Source: an uncultured Christensenella sp. (lineage in GTDB: Bacteria; Bacillota; Clostridia; Christensenellales; CAG-917). From it: a stretch of DNA of 64,000 nt. The position numbers were made by a program, and so were the translations under genes. Position 1 is the stretch's first letter; each line of letters opens with the position of its first letter. The notes under the pieces were generated by a model. The model was not told where the DNA came from. It made no database searches and saw only the letters and a list, made by a program, of their open reading frames with translations. The DNA is taken from contig CAJTQT010000001.1 of NCBI GenBank assembly GCA_910578325.1, forward strand, positions 124,001 to 188,000, in the 5' to 3' direction. Shown here piece by piece: positions 27,653 through 36,712 of the stretch.

Positions 27653-29167
27653 ATGTTTTTCAACAACTGCGGCAACTGCCGCAACAATCATTTCGAACAC
27701 AATGGCTGCGACTGCAATCGCCACGAATCGGACGGCGGAATTTATCTTGGAGGCTTTGACGCAAACAGAGGTTGCGGCTGTAATACTTCCACGATATGTC
27801 TCAGAGGTCCGCAGGGACCGATGGGCCCCGCAGGTCCGCGCGGTCCAATGGGTCCCCAAGGTCCGATGGGAGCACAAGGTCCCACGGGAGCAACCGGTGC
27901 AATCGGCCCTATGGGTCCTCAGGGTCCTGCCGGTCCACAAGGCGCGACAGGTGCCACAGGCGCAACGGGAGCGACTGGTCCCCAAGGTCCTGTAGGTCCC
28001 GCAGGCGCGACGGGCGCGACAGGCGCGCAAGGTCCTCAGGGTGCGACGGGTGCAACGGGTGCCACAGGTCCCGCGGGTGCGGCGGCAGGTTTCGGAACAC
28101 CTACGGCAACCGCAACAACGCTTGCGTCAGGCTCTCCTGCAACCGCTACCGTAACTGCAAGCGGTCCCGACACGGCAAAAGTCTTCGCATTCGAATTCGG
28201 CATTCCGCAAGGTCCCACAGGCGCGACGGGCGCAACAGGTCCGCAAGGCCCGATAGGTCCTACGGGTGCGACAGGTCCGCAAGGTCCTCAGGGTGAAACC
28301 GGCGCAACGGGTGCCACGGGCGCGACAGGTCCTCAGGGTCCTGCAGGTCCTGCGGGCGAAACGGGAGCGACAGGCGCGGCGGCAGGTTTCGGAACGCCTA
28401 CGGCGACTGCAACAACTCTCGCGGCGGGCTCTCCCGCAACTGCAACAGTAACCGCAAGCGGTCCCGACACGGCAAAAGTCTTCACGTTTGAATTCGGTAT
28501 TCCGCAAGGAGCAACCGGTGCTACGGGCGCAACAGGCGCAACAGGCGCAACAGGTCCTCAGGGTCCGCAGGGCGAGGTCGGACCTCAGGGTGCCACGGGC
28601 GCAACAGGCGCGACGGGTGCAACAGGTCCTGCGGGCGCGGCGGCAGGTTTCGGAACGCCCACGGCAACCGCAACCGAACTTCCCGCAGGTTCCACCCCCA
28701 CGGCAACCGTAACTGCAAGCGGTCCCGATACTGCAAAAGTCTTTGCGTTCGAATTCGGTATTCCCGCAGCCACCGCTGCGGCAGGCGACGCGATTTACGC
28801 AGGAGCGGGCGCCCAGACAGCGGCGGCAGGCGCAATCATTCCCGTCACTCAGACCGCGGCGACGCCCAGTACAACTATGACGGTTTCCGCAAACGCCGTA
28901 AACGTCCCCGCAGGCACTTACCTCGTATCATTCGGCGCAACGGGAACGAGCGGTGCAAACGGCACTTTCAGCGTTCAGTTATATCAGAACGGCGCACCGA
29001 TCGCAGGTGAGACCGTAACCAACGAAACTGCAAACACGCAGGAAGCAAACGTCAGCAAAACCATCGTATACGTTGCCGCCGCCCCGACCGCGCTGTCCAT
29101 TCACAACGCTTCAACGGAGACTTCCACCTACTCCGGCGCAAACCTCACCGTTATGAAACTCGCCTGA
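27653..29167 (+). CDS. Collagen-like protein with BclA-type C-terminal domain
   Basis: This 504-residue protein has three parts. Residues 1 to about 50 are cysteine-rich (CGNC, CDC, CGC). Residues about 51-375 are Gly-X-Y collagen repeats (GPQGPMGPAGPRGPMG, GATGATGATG), interrupted three times by a non-collagenous module ending in FEFGIPQG or similar. The last 130 residues form a BclA_C/TNF-like jelly roll ending in TYSGANLTVMKLA. Proteins of this plan form trimeric filaments on the exosporium or surface of spore-forming Bacillota. There is no signal peptide, as is usual for exosporium proteins assembled from inside the mother cell. I chose the ATG at 27653 because AGGAGG lies eight bases upstream; an earlier in-frame ATG at 27614 lacks one. 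It is monocistronic and ends at a strong terminator. Confidence 0.85.
   Translation: MFFNNCGNCRNNHFEHNGCDCNRHESDGGIYLGGFDANRGCGCNTSTICLRGPQGPMGPAGPRGPMGPQGPMGAQGPTGATGAIGPMGPQGPAGPQGATGATGATGATGPQGPVGPAGATGATGAQGPQGATGATGATGPAGAAAGFGTPTATATTLASGSPATATVTASGPDTAKVFAFEFGIPQGPTGATGATGPQGPIGPTGATGPQGPQGETGATGATGATGPQGPAGPAGETGATGAAAGFGTPTATATTLAAGSPATATVTASGPDTAKVFTFEFGIPQGATGATGATGATGATGPQGPQGEVGPQGATGATGATGATGPAGAAAGFGTPTATATELPAGSTPTATVTASGPDTAKVFAFEFGIPAATAAAGDAIYAGAGAQTAAAGAIIPVTQTAATPSTTMTVSANAVNVPAGTYLVSFGATGTSGANGTFSVQLYQNGAPIAGETVTNETANTQEANVSKTIVYVAAAPTALSIHNASTETSTYSGANLTVMKLA
28078..28768 (+). repeat. Three copies of a 44-residue non-collagenous spacer
   Basis: The block AAAGFGTPTATATTLASGSP followed by ATVTASGPDTAKVFAFEFGI occurs at about 28078-28212, 28375-28508 and 28636-28768. 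The copies are nearly identical in protein and highly similar in DNA, so they are prone to recombination or copy-number change. Similar proline-glycine-ending spacers are known between collagen stretches in Clostridia surface proteins. Confidence 0.85.
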
Positions 29168-29192
29168 AATTCAGGCTGAATTTATGCACTGT

Positions 29193-29220
29193 AAAAGCGG
29201 CGCAAATCGCGCCGCTTTTT
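29193..29220. terminator. Strong terminator after the collagen-like gene
   Basis: AAAAGCGGCGC (29193-29203) pairs with GCGCCGCTTTTT (29209-29220) around a five-base loop. The T-run on the plus strand makes it an intrinsic terminator; the complementary run of A's lets it also stop transcripts leaving mfd from the other side. Confidence 0.85.
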
Positions 29221-29266
29221 CATAACAGTATGTTTATTATGATAAATATATGATTTAAAATGTGTC

Positions 29267-32200
29267 TTATGACGAAATCGCAGATGAGAAAAACTCTATA
29301 AGCGTTGCGATTTTCCGCTCCGGCGTCATTCCGTTTACATCGAATATAAGCGACGGAGGTATTGTGCTCGTGAGAACGACGCTTCCCGAATTATCGGAAA
29401 CCGCGCGCATAAGCGGTTCGTTTTTAAACGCTTCCGAATCGTAAAAATGCGCGCCCGCGCCGTTTTTGTTTATCATAATTTTTGACACGTCAAACTGAGC
29501 GGCGAGATTTTTGAGCAACGCGATATTTATGAGGTTTTCAAGCGGCAGACTGACAGGTCCGTAAACTTCCGACAGTTCCTCTATAAGCGCGTCCCTTGCC
29601 GAAATGCTCGCAACCTGCGATATGCGTTTGTAAATTTTGAGTTTGTCCCTACTGCTGACATATCCGTCGCTGATATACGCCGAAGCGTCGACTTTCATAT
29701 CGACGTCGCGCACGGGCTTTCTCACGTTGCCGGTTCTGATTTCTTCCACAGCCTCGTCAAGAAGTTCGAGATACATTTCATAGCCGACCTTTTCGATATG
29801 TCCGCTCTGTTCCGCCCCGAGCAAAGTCCCCGCGCCGCGGATTGACAGGTCCGCCATTGCAACACGGAAACCGCTGCCGATATCAGTATTGTCCAACAGC
29901 GTTTTAAGACGCTTTTCGGCATTTGCGGTGATTGTTCCGTTATCAGGCAAAGTGAAATACGCGTGCGCAAGCGCGCCCCTTCTTCCTACTCTTCCTCTGA
30001 GTTGATAAAGTTGCGACAGCCCGAAATTCCCGCTGTCAATCACTATGAGCGTATTTGCGTCCGGCAAATCTATGCCGTTTTCGATAATCGTAGTGGCAAT
30101 AAGCACATCGTATTTTTTTTCGTAAAACGCGCTTATTTTCTCTTCGAGTTGTCCCGACGGCATCTGTCCGTGAGCGGTTATTATGCGCGCGCCGCCGCAT
30201 ATAGACGCAAGACGGTCGGCAAACGGATTGAGCCTTTCGATATCGTTTAGCAAAATGAGCGTCTGTCCGTCTCTTGCCATCTCCCGTTTAACTGCGTCGG
30301 CGCAGAGCGCGTCGCTGTATGTCACGACGTAAGTCTGTACGGGCAGCCTGCCGCGGGGCGCGGTTTCGAGCATCGAAATATCTCTAAGTCCCGACAGCGA
30401 CATATTTAGCGTACGCGGTATAGGCGTCGCGCTGAGCGTGAGAACGTTTACAAGCGGATATCTCTCTTTGAGTTTTTCCTTATGTTCAACTCCGAAACGC
30501 TGCTCTTCGTCAAGAACAAGCAGTCCGAGGTCGTGAAATTCCACCGCTTTTGCCAGAACTTTATGAGTTGCGATAACTAAATGCACCGTCCCTTCTTTGA
30601 GTTGAGCAAGCAGTTCCGCATTTTCCGCAGAGGTCTGCAATCGCGTAAGAAGTCCGCATTTTATGCCGAAGGGTTGAAGTCTGCCTATAAGATTTTCATA
30701 ATGCTGTCTGGCAAGTATTGTCGTAGGCGCAAGCAATACTGCCTGTTTGGCGTCGAGCACGGTTTTGAACATAGCGCGGAACGCGACTTCGGTCTTTCCG
30801 AATCCCACGTCGCCGACAACGAGCCTGTCCATAATGCGTCCGCTCTCCATATCGCGCTTGATTTCGGCAATCGCTTTGAGTTGGTCCTCCGTCTCCTCGT
30901 ACTCGAACGCGTCCTCGAATTCCTTTTGCCAAACCGTGTCCTCCGAGTATTTATAGCCGCGCTGTTTTTCGCGCTTTGCATAAAGTTCTACGAGATTCAC
31001 AGCGAGTTTGCGGATCGATTTTTTTGCCTTTTCTTTTGCGCGTTCGAACTCCTTGCCGCCGAGTTTATTCAGCGCCGGATTCTCCTCGCCGACAAACTTC
31101 TGCAAGTTGTTCATCTGGTCGGTAGCCACATAAAGAGTATCGCCGTCGCGGTATTTCAAAACTATATACTCGCGTTCGAATTCTCCCGTTTTAAGCAATG
31201 TAGTGCCCTCGCATAAACCGACTCCATGTACGCGATGCACTACATAATCCCCCGCTTTCGGTGCGGTAAACTGCTTTTTCGGAGAACTTATACTTTCAGT
31301 ATGCCGTCTGCCTACGCACTCGGACACTCCGATAATCACCGTTTTAGCCGCAGGATATATCACTCCCGTTTCAACTTCGAGCGGCGTCGCCAAAACCTGC
31401 GCCGTTCCGTTCCCGTCCTCGCTGTATTCCGCGCCTATCTCATCGTCGGCAAGACTTTTTAATACACCGTAAGCGCGCTCCCTGTTGGAGCAGGCAAATA
31501 TCACCCTCGCCCCGTTTGCCACAAAGTTTTTTACGTCCCTGTTTACGGATGCGGGATCGAGATAATATTTCGGGACCGCTTTTGTTTTCGGTTCCGTTAC
31601 AAACGTCGGCTCGAAAAGCGGATTGCTTAAACTCATTGACGTAAAACTCATCTTACGTTTAGTAAGCAACAGCCGTTTCATCTCGTGCACGCTGATGTAA
31701 ACCTCTCTGTGAATCGGCAAAATTTCTCCGCCGTCGCTCAGAGTTTTTATTCTTCCGTCAAATTCTTTCGCGAGTATATTGAGTTTGTCAAATACGACTT
31801 TCGGCTCGTCGAATACAATCAGAATGGGTTTTCCGTCGTCGACGTACTCCAAAAGCGGCTGGGTGCAACCTTCCATAAACGGCAACGCCCACACGGACGA
31901 AGCGTCGCACGCGCCCGCGTGCAGGTTGGAGCGCGCCTGCGCGCAATTTTTACTTGTGAGGAACTCTTTTGTTTCCGCTAATGCAGCGGCAAGCCCCATT
32001 TCGTCGGCAAGGATATCGCTCATAGGCGGCAGAACGAGTCTGTCGACGGCATTCGAGGAGCGCATACTTTCCACGTCTATAACCTTAATCTCCTCTATGA
32101 GTTCGTCGAAAAAGTTTATTCTGTACGCGGTATTGTCGGGAGCATAAACGTCAAGGATATCTCCTCTGAGCGCAAAGTCACCCACCTCGGCAATCATATC

Positions 32201-32698
32201 CTGCCGCGAATATCCCGCAAGAGAAAGTCTGTCCGCAAGACTCATAGGAGAAACCACGTCCTCTTTCGCAACGCGTACGGTAAACTGCTCTACAAGACGT
32301 CGGCTCGGAAACTTTTGAAGCAGACTATCGGCGGAAGTTACGAGCACGTCGGCATCGCCGCAGTTGAAATCGCAAAAGGCGCGCATTCGCTGAATCACGT
32401 TATCGCGCGTAAAGCCTTTGCGCGACAGCAACATATCGTCACGGTAAGGCAAAAGCCGCGCTTTCACTCCCCAAGAGACGAGCCTCTGCGCCATACTCTT
32501 CGCGCCCAATGCGTCGGCGGTCACTACGATTTTACGGCAGTCGATTGCGGAAATAATATGCGCTTTCGCGCCCTCCGTAACGCGCACGACAGAAACAGCC
32601 GACAGTTTTCCGTCGGCAAGTTTCGGCGCGGCTACGCCTTCGAGCAGCGCGAGTTTTTCGCCCAGATTTCTAAGTTGAAGTATGTTTGGAATGTTCAA
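29267..32698 (-). CDS. mfd: Transcription-repair coupling factor Mfd
   Basis: This 1,143-residue full-length Mfd has a UvrB-homology region at the N-terminus, an RNA-polymerase interaction domain near 470-540 (the GDYVVHRVHGVGLCEG segment opens it), and SF2 translocase motifs: GDVGFGKTEVAFRA (Walker A), DEEQRF (Walker B) and SATPIPRT. The C-terminal domain starts near IRTGNVRKPVRDVDMKV. Mfd removes stalled RNA polymerase at lesions and recruits UvrA. No ATG is available in frame between the preceding stop and the conserved sequence, so TTG at 32698 is the best start; its ribosome binding site is weak. It follows pth after 27 bases, as in many Bacillota. Confidence 0.95.
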   Translation of the reverse strand: MNIPNILQLRNLGEKLALLEGVAAPKLADGKLSAVSVVRVTEGAKAHIISAIDCRKIVVTADALGAKSMAQRLVSWGVKARLLPYRDDMLLSRKGFTRDNVIQRMRAFCDFNCGDADVLVTSADSLLQKFPSRRLVEQFTVRVAKEDVVSPMSLADRLSLAGYSRQDMIAEVGDFALRGDILDVYAPDNTAYRINFFDELIEEIKVIDVESMRSSNAVDRLVLPPMSDILADEMGLAAALAETKEFLTSKNCAQARSNLHAGACDASSVWALPFMEGCTQPLLEYVDDGKPILIVFDEPKVVFDKLNILAKEFDGRIKTLSDGGEILPIHREVYISVHEMKRLLLTKRKMSFTSMSLSNPLFEPTFVTEPKTKAVPKYYLDPASVNRDVKNFVANGARVIFACSNRERAYGVLKSLADDEIGAEYSEDGNGTAQVLATPLEVETGVIYPAAKTVIIGVSECVGRRHTESISSPKKQFTAPKAGDYVVHRVHGVGLCEGTTLLKTGEFEREYIVLKYRDGDTLYVATDQMNNLQKFVGEENPALNKLGGKEFERAKEKAKKSIRKLAVNLVELYAKREKQRGYKYSEDTVWQKEFEDAFEYEETEDQLKAIAEIKRDMESGRIMDRLVVGDVGFGKTEVAFRAMFKTVLDAKQAVLLAPTTILARQHYENLIGRLQPFGIKCGLLTRLQTSAENAELLAQLKEGTVHLVIATHKVLAKAVEFHDLGLLVLDEEQRFGVEHKEKLKERYPLVNVLTLSATPIPRTLNMSLSGLRDISMLETAPRGRLPVQTYVVTYSDALCADAVKREMARDGQTLILLNDIERLNPFADRLASICGGARIITAHGQMPSGQLEEKISAFYEKKYDVLIATTIIENGIDLPDANTLIVIDSGNFGLSQLYQLRGRVGRRGALAHAYFTLPDNGTITANAEKRLKTLLDNTDIGSGFRVAMADLSIRGAGTLLGAEQSGHIEKVGYEMYLELLDEAVEEIRTGNVRKPVRDVDMKVDASAYISDGYVSSRDKLKIYKRISQVASISARDALIEELSEVYGPVSLPLENLINIALLKNLAAQFDVSKIMINKNGAGAHFYDSEAFKNEPLMRAVSDNSGSVVLTSTIPPSLIFDVNGMTPERKIATLIEFFSSAISS

Positions 32699-32725
32699 TT
32701 TCGTAAAATCGGAAGTCCCGAATCC

Positions 32726-33298
32726 TCATCGCCTGTTAAGTTTTTCCTGCACCCGCGACAGCGGCGCGCCGTTTGCAAGTTCCGCAAGCGCGGCGACGCA
32801 ACCGTCTATCGCACTGTTCATTTCTTCGTGATACTTATAATCGATTTTGGAAAGCACGAAATCGAGGAGCGAAATCTCGCCGTCCGCGAGTTCCCGCGTT
32901 TTAGTGCCGACGCGGAGTCTCAAAAAATTCTGAGTGCCGAGTTCCGCAACGATGTTGCGCATTCCGTTGTGCGTGCCCGCGCTGCCGTCCTCCCTGATTC
33001 TGAGTTTTCCAAGCGGCAAATCGACGTCGTCGTAGCAAACTATCAATTCGCTTTCGGCGTCCGCGCCGTATGCGCGCACCAATTTTCTCACCGATTCGCC
33101 GGAGAGATTCATATACGTTTGCGGCTTCGCGATGACAACGTCCGCCTTTTTACATTCCGCGACTTTCGCGTCGCAGACATTTTTGGAAAATTTCACATTC
33201 AGGCGTTTAGCAAATTCATCCGCAACGTTAAACCCGACATTGTGATAAGTATGACTGTATTTTGCACCCGGATTACCCAAGCCTACCACGAGCAACAT
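32726..33298 (-). CDS. pth: Peptidyl-tRNA hydrolase
   Basis: This 190-residue protein of normal length has the LVVGLGNPGAKY start, HNVGF (catalytic histidine near residue 20), KPQTYMNLSGESV, YDDVDLPLG and GSAGTHNGMRNI motifs of Pth. It releases peptides from prematurely dissociated peptidyl-tRNA in the cytoplasm. GGGAG lies six bases before the ATG. It sits between a glmU-like gene and mfd, the arrangement seen around spoVC/pth in Bacillota, here without the usual prs gene. Confidence 0.95.
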   Translation of the reverse strand: MLLVVGLGNPGAKYSHTYHNVGFNVADEFAKRLNVKFSKNVCDAKVAECKKADVVIAKPQTYMNLSGESVRKLVRAYGADAESELIVCYDDVDLPLGKLRIREDGSAGTHNGMRNIVAELGTQNFLRLRVGTKTRELADGEISLLDFVLSKIDYKYHEEMNSAIDGCVAALAELANGAPLSRVQEKLNRR

Positions 33299-33328
33299 AT
33301 AGCACTCCCGAGCAGGCTTTTTATAAGG

Positions 33329-34369
33329 TTAAGCCTGCGTTTTATTTATAGTTTTAGTATCCTGCCGCACCCGACCTATCGTAAACGAGCACTCTTCCAC
33401 ATCCCGCGTTACGGTTGTTCCCGCCGCGATAAAGGAATTGTCGCCCACTACCACGGGAGCAATAAGATTGGTGTTTGCGCCTATAAAGCAACCGCTGCCG
33501 ACCGTCGTCCTGTGCTTGTCCTTTCCGTCGTAATTGCAGAACACCGTGCCGCATCCGACGTTGGTTCCGTCTCCGACTTCCGCGTCTCCGACATAACTCA
33601 GATGCGACGCTTTAACGCCGTTTCCGAGTTTGGAGGCTTTTATCTCCACGAAATCGCCTATTCGGCATTTTTCACCGACCTGCGCGCCTCTCAGTCTTGC
33701 AAAAGGACCGACCGTTGCGCCCGCGCGCACGCAAGAATCCACAATATGCGACATTTCAACCGACGCACCGTTTTCTACAATGCTGTTGCGCACCAAAGAC
33801 GCGCTTATCTTTGCGTTTGCGGCAATAACGCTGTTTCCTTCGATACGCGAAAACGGCAGGATTTGCGCGCCCGCCTCAATTTTGACGGTATCGTCGACAA
33901 ATACCGTCGTCTTATCTGCGATTTTAACGCCGCGCGCCAGATGCGCGTCGAGTATCCTGTCTTTAAGCAGATTATACACCACATTATAGGATTTTGTATC
34001 ATCGATTTTCAAAAAGTCGTCGTCGACTACAAAAATACCTTCGTCCGACGCGTTTCCCATACGTATTAACGAACGGCTGTCCTTCGCGCCGAGCCTTAAC
34101 GCGGAAATCTTTTTATGCCGCATAAGCGCGATATAATGCATAAGAGTCTTTTTCCGAAGAAGAGGCATATCCAGCGTAAGCACTACGTTTATTGCGTCGG
34201 GCAAAAAATACCCCTCGGAAGACGCGCTGTATGCGGCGTCTTTTGATATGCAACTGTCGACGGTATCGAAATCCGAAAACTCGCGCATTACGTACTCGTC
34301 CGACCTGCGTCCGAGCAAAGATTGTTTCGAACTTTGCGTTTCTATAAATATGATATTATACTTTTCCAT
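33329..34369 (-). CDS. GlmU-like protein with reduced uridyltransferase half
   Basis: The C-terminal 200 residues are a clear GlmU left-handed beta-helix acetyltransferase: VGPFARLRGA, FVEIKASKLG, SHLSYVGDAEVGDGTN with the catalytic histidine, CNYDGKDKH and GAGTTVTRDV-like IAAGTTVTRDV. The N-terminal part is only about 130 residues instead of about 225, and lacks the nucleotide-binding LAAGxGTRM signature. The protein is 346 residues against about 455 in bifunctional GlmU. The acetyltransferase step (glucosamine-1-phosphate to N-acetylglucosamine-1-phosphate) should be retained, while UDP transfer needs another enzyme. The position upstream of pth and mfd supports a glmU origin. The start ATG lies six bases after a TATAGT, so its promoter may be start-proximal. 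Confidence 0.8.
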   Translation of the reverse strand: MEKYNIIFIETQSSKQSLLGRRSDEYVMREFSDFDTVDSCISKDAAYSASSEGYFLPDAINVVLTLDMPLLRKKTLMHYIALMRHKKISALRLGAKDSRSLIRMGNASDEGIFVVDDDFLKIDDTKSYNVVYNLLKDRILDAHLARGVKIADKTTVFVDDTVKIEAGAQILPFSRIEGNSVIAANAKISASLVRNSIVENGASVEMSHIVDSCVRAGATVGPFARLRGAQVGEKCRIGDFVEIKASKLGNGVKASHLSYVGDAEVGDGTNVGCGTVFCNYDGKDKHRTTVGSGCFIGANTNLIAPVVVGDNSFIAAGTTVTRDVEECSFTIGRVRQDTKTINKTQA

Positions 34370-34515
34370 ACCTACACTATATTCCGCGTTGAACGGAATT
34401 TTGCAAAGATTATGTCATAATAATTTCCGTTTTAGCGGTTCGGTGTCGTATATTGCCGATGAAGGGCGCGCTTGCAACGGGAGCCGAAGACAAGACTGTA
34501 AAAGGGAGATTTATT

Positions 34516-34692
34516 ATGGATAATCAGAAAAAGGACAAAATCGTTGCAATCATACTCACTACTCTCGTATCCCTCGCCGTATCCGTGGCGGCGTGCATAC
34601 TCGGAATTTCACCCGACGCACTGACCGACCGCATATCGGGAGCGGATATTTCCGCAACCTCCGCCGTCTGCCGAATTTACGACGGAATATAA
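34516..34692 (+). CDS. Small membrane protein, 58 residues
   Basis: An ATG at 34516 is preceded by GGGAG eight bases upstream. It encodes MDNQKKDKIVAIILTTLVSL and more: one hydrophobic segment from about residue 8 to 29, then a short polar tail. The good ribosome binding site and membrane helix argue that it is real; I know no family. It stands alone between the divergent glmU-like gene and a strong hairpin about 150 bases downstream. Confidence 0.5.
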   Translation: MDNQKKDKIVAIILTTLVSLAVSVAACILGISPDALTDRISGADISATSAVCRIYDGI

Positions 34693-34840
34693 TGCCGTAA
34701 ACGCAAACCTTAACCTTATCGCATAAACGCGCAATGCGCACTCTCTCACCGTTCGCTCTGAGAGGCGGCGCGCCCTTCGATGCAACGGATAATAAAGATA
34801 TATCCGATTGCGTATACCTGACAATTTCCCTTATAGTCGC

Positions 34841-34874
34841 GCAAAGCGGGACGGCTGTTGCCGTCCCGCTTTGC
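34841..34874. terminator. Perfect 15-bp hairpin between convergent genes
   Basis: GCAAAGCGGGACGGC (34841-34855) pairs perfectly with GCCGTCCCGCTTTGC (34860-34874) around TGTT. It lacks a T-run, but lies between the small plus-strand gene and the lipoprotein gene ending at 34901. Confidence 0.65.
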
Positions 34875-34900
34875 ATTGTAAAATCGTTAATTGAAACAGT

Positions 34901-36115
34901 TTATTGCGCAACCGTATAAAGCCAGACTAAATCCGTCGGATTCTTAGATTTGTTGAACGTGTTGTATCCGTGATAATAATATGCCGCGGACTCGCTTGCT
35001 ACAAATATCTTATACTCCGAACCTTCCTTTTTAACCGCAACGTCCTCAGTCATAGGCGGCGCGACAACTTTCTTGCTTGCAGTCGAAAGCCGCCAGCAGT
35101 CAACCTGCGCTCCGTATATCTCCACTGTCAAATCGGGAGAGGCGGACGACCGCACGGGATTTTCGTATACGTACAGCGCGGAATCATTCTTTCTGCCGTA
35201 AGAAGTGCTGAGCACGATTTTGTTTCCCGCCTCTGTCATACCCTGCACTTTTTCGCCGTGCCAAAGAACGTAATCGGGGACGACTTTATTATCCGCGTTC
35301 GGGTTTGCAAGCCCCGTCACCGAGTCAAATCCGTCCGCGCCGTTTTCATTCACTCTGTATCCTACCGTCCACGCTTTCAATGCAGAATTATCCGCGTTGT
35401 GATGAGAGGCAGACGTAACGTAATTGTCTTTTGCATATTCGAACTCACCCACCCAAAGAATGCCGTCCGAATAACTGCAATATGACGAGAGCACGGGAGC
35501 ATCGATATTTCCTTCAAATTCGATTTCACCCGACGCAGGCGCGTCTTTGATAGTTTGAAGCGAAATGCGATAGAGTTTTTTTGAGTTTGAAACCCACACG
35601 TTTTTTTCGGTTACCGCTATTCCGCCGGCGTGTCCCTTAAATGCGGTGCCGTCCTCGTTTTTAAGAAAAATTTCTTTGATCAACGCTCCTGCGTAAGTTT
35701 TTCCCGAAGACGTCGTGGCGGTCTTATTCATATCCATTACAAATATAACGCTATTCGTCAATTCGGTGGCGGGATTGACATATCCGCACAGCAACGTCCA
35801 GTTGAAACTCGGGCAATACGCTATGCCCTGCAAAATGAAATTCTGCCCTTCGCTCAAACCGGGAACTATAAACGTCGGAGAACCGTTGTTCTTATACTCG
35901 GAATATTTCGAATCTCCGAAATTGAGAATCGACTGATCCCAGCCGATGCGTTCGGATTGAGTATATACGAAATTTACGGCGTTCGGGGCATCCGGATTAT
36001 TAGGCGGGTCCGTAGTTTCGTTGCACGCGCTGAGCGCAAAAGTGAACGCCGTAAACGCGGCGACTACCGCTATCACGGCAAAAAGTTTAAATAAAACCGA
36101 ACGTGAATTTTTCAT
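34901..36115 (-). CDS. Secreted lipoprotein, beta-propeller-like
   Basis: This 404-residue protein has a lipoprotein signal peptide with lipobox ALSAC near residue 31. The body is rich in short beta strands, with phrases such as GIAVTEKNVWVSNSKKLYRI and WVGEFEYAKDNY that resemble blades of a propeller (SMP-30/YncE-like). The fold is inferred and the ligand unknown. I chose the ATG at 36115, five bases after GGGAG; a TTG twelve bases earlier would lie inside that site. It appears monocistronic. Confidence 0.75.
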   Translation of the reverse strand: MKNSRSVLFKLFAVIAVVAAFTAFTFALSACNETTDPPNNPDAPNAVNFVYTQSERIGWDQSILNFGDSKYSEYKNNGSPTFIVPGLSEGQNFILQGIAYCPSFNWTLLCGYVNPATELTNSVIFVMDMNKTATTSSGKTYAGALIKEIFLKNEDGTAFKGHAGGIAVTEKNVWVSNSKKLYRISLQTIKDAPASGEIEFEGNIDAPVLSSYCSYSDGILWVGEFEYAKDNYVTSASHHNADNSALKAWTVGYRVNENGADGFDSVTGLANPNADNKVVPDYVLWHGEKVQGMTEAGNKIVLSTSYGRKNDSALYVYENPVRSSASPDLTVEIYGAQVDCWRLSTASKKVVAPPMTEDVAVKKEGSEYKIFVASESAAYYYHGYNTFNKSKNPTDLVWLYTVAQ

Positions 36116-36192
36116 TTTATCTCCCAAAACTTATATCGTTTTCTTTATATACAGCATCCGCCTTTTCTGCGCTGAAACAGCGCGGATTCGAC

Positions 36193-36651
36193 TTACGCCT
36201 GTTTTTTGCGTTTCCGCTTGAAGAATTCGGACAGCAGAGCGGCGCACTCGGATTGCAAGTGTCCGCCCTCTACGTCGATGTCGTGATTGAACAGTCCTTT
36301 TTCAAGCAAGTTAACTTTCGAGCCGCACGCGCCCGTCTTTAAATCGTACGCTCCGAAATACAGCGCGCGTATTCTCGCGTTTACCATCGCGCCCGCGCAC
36401 ATAGCGCAAGGTTCGAGCGTAACGTAAAGATCGCAGTCTTCGAGCCACCAGTTCCCGCACGCCTGCGCGCCCTTATCAATAACGATCATTTCTGCGTGGC
36501 GCAACGCGTTGTTCTCGCGCTCCTTAGCGTTTCCGCTCCCTGCGATTATTTCTCCGTCGCGAACCAACACCGCGCCCACAGGCACTTCGTCGAACCGCGA
36601 ACACTCTTTTGCAAGAGCGATAGCCTCTTTCATAAATTTCTCTTCGTACAT
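36193..36651 (-). CDS. tadA: tRNA-specific adenosine deaminase
   Basis: This 152-residue protein of the cytidine/deoxycytidylate deaminase fold carries the zinc and catalytic motifs HAE (in LRHAEMIVI) and PCAMCAGA, in the TadA arrangement. It converts adenosine 34 to inosine in tRNA-Arg(ACG). A GTG lies directly before the ATG at 36651; I prefer the ATG. The ribosome binding site is weak (GGCGG). Confidence 0.92.
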   Translation of the reverse strand: MYEEKFMKEAIALAKECSRFDEVPVGAVLVRDGEIIAGSGNAKERENNALRHAEMIVIDKGAQACGNWWLEDCDLYVTLEPCAMCAGAMVNARIRALYFGAYDLKTGACGSKVNLLEKGLFNHDIDVEGGHLQSECAALLSEFFKRKRKKQA

Positions 36652-36712
36652 CACTAACCGCCGTTTAACGTTTTAATTTGTACACATAAACTTCTTGTTT
36701 TGCTACTATATA

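Noticed and set aside
28078..28768. Regularly spaced near-identical DNA repeats that might suggest a CRISPR array.
   Set aside because: The repeats are about 130 bases, coding and in frame, with collagen-encoding sequence between them. No CRISPR array or cas gene is present in the window.
27796..28835. Several arginine- or glycine-rich frames on both strands within the collagen-like gene.
   Set aside because: They are by-products of the GC-rich Gly-X-Y repeat read in other frames.
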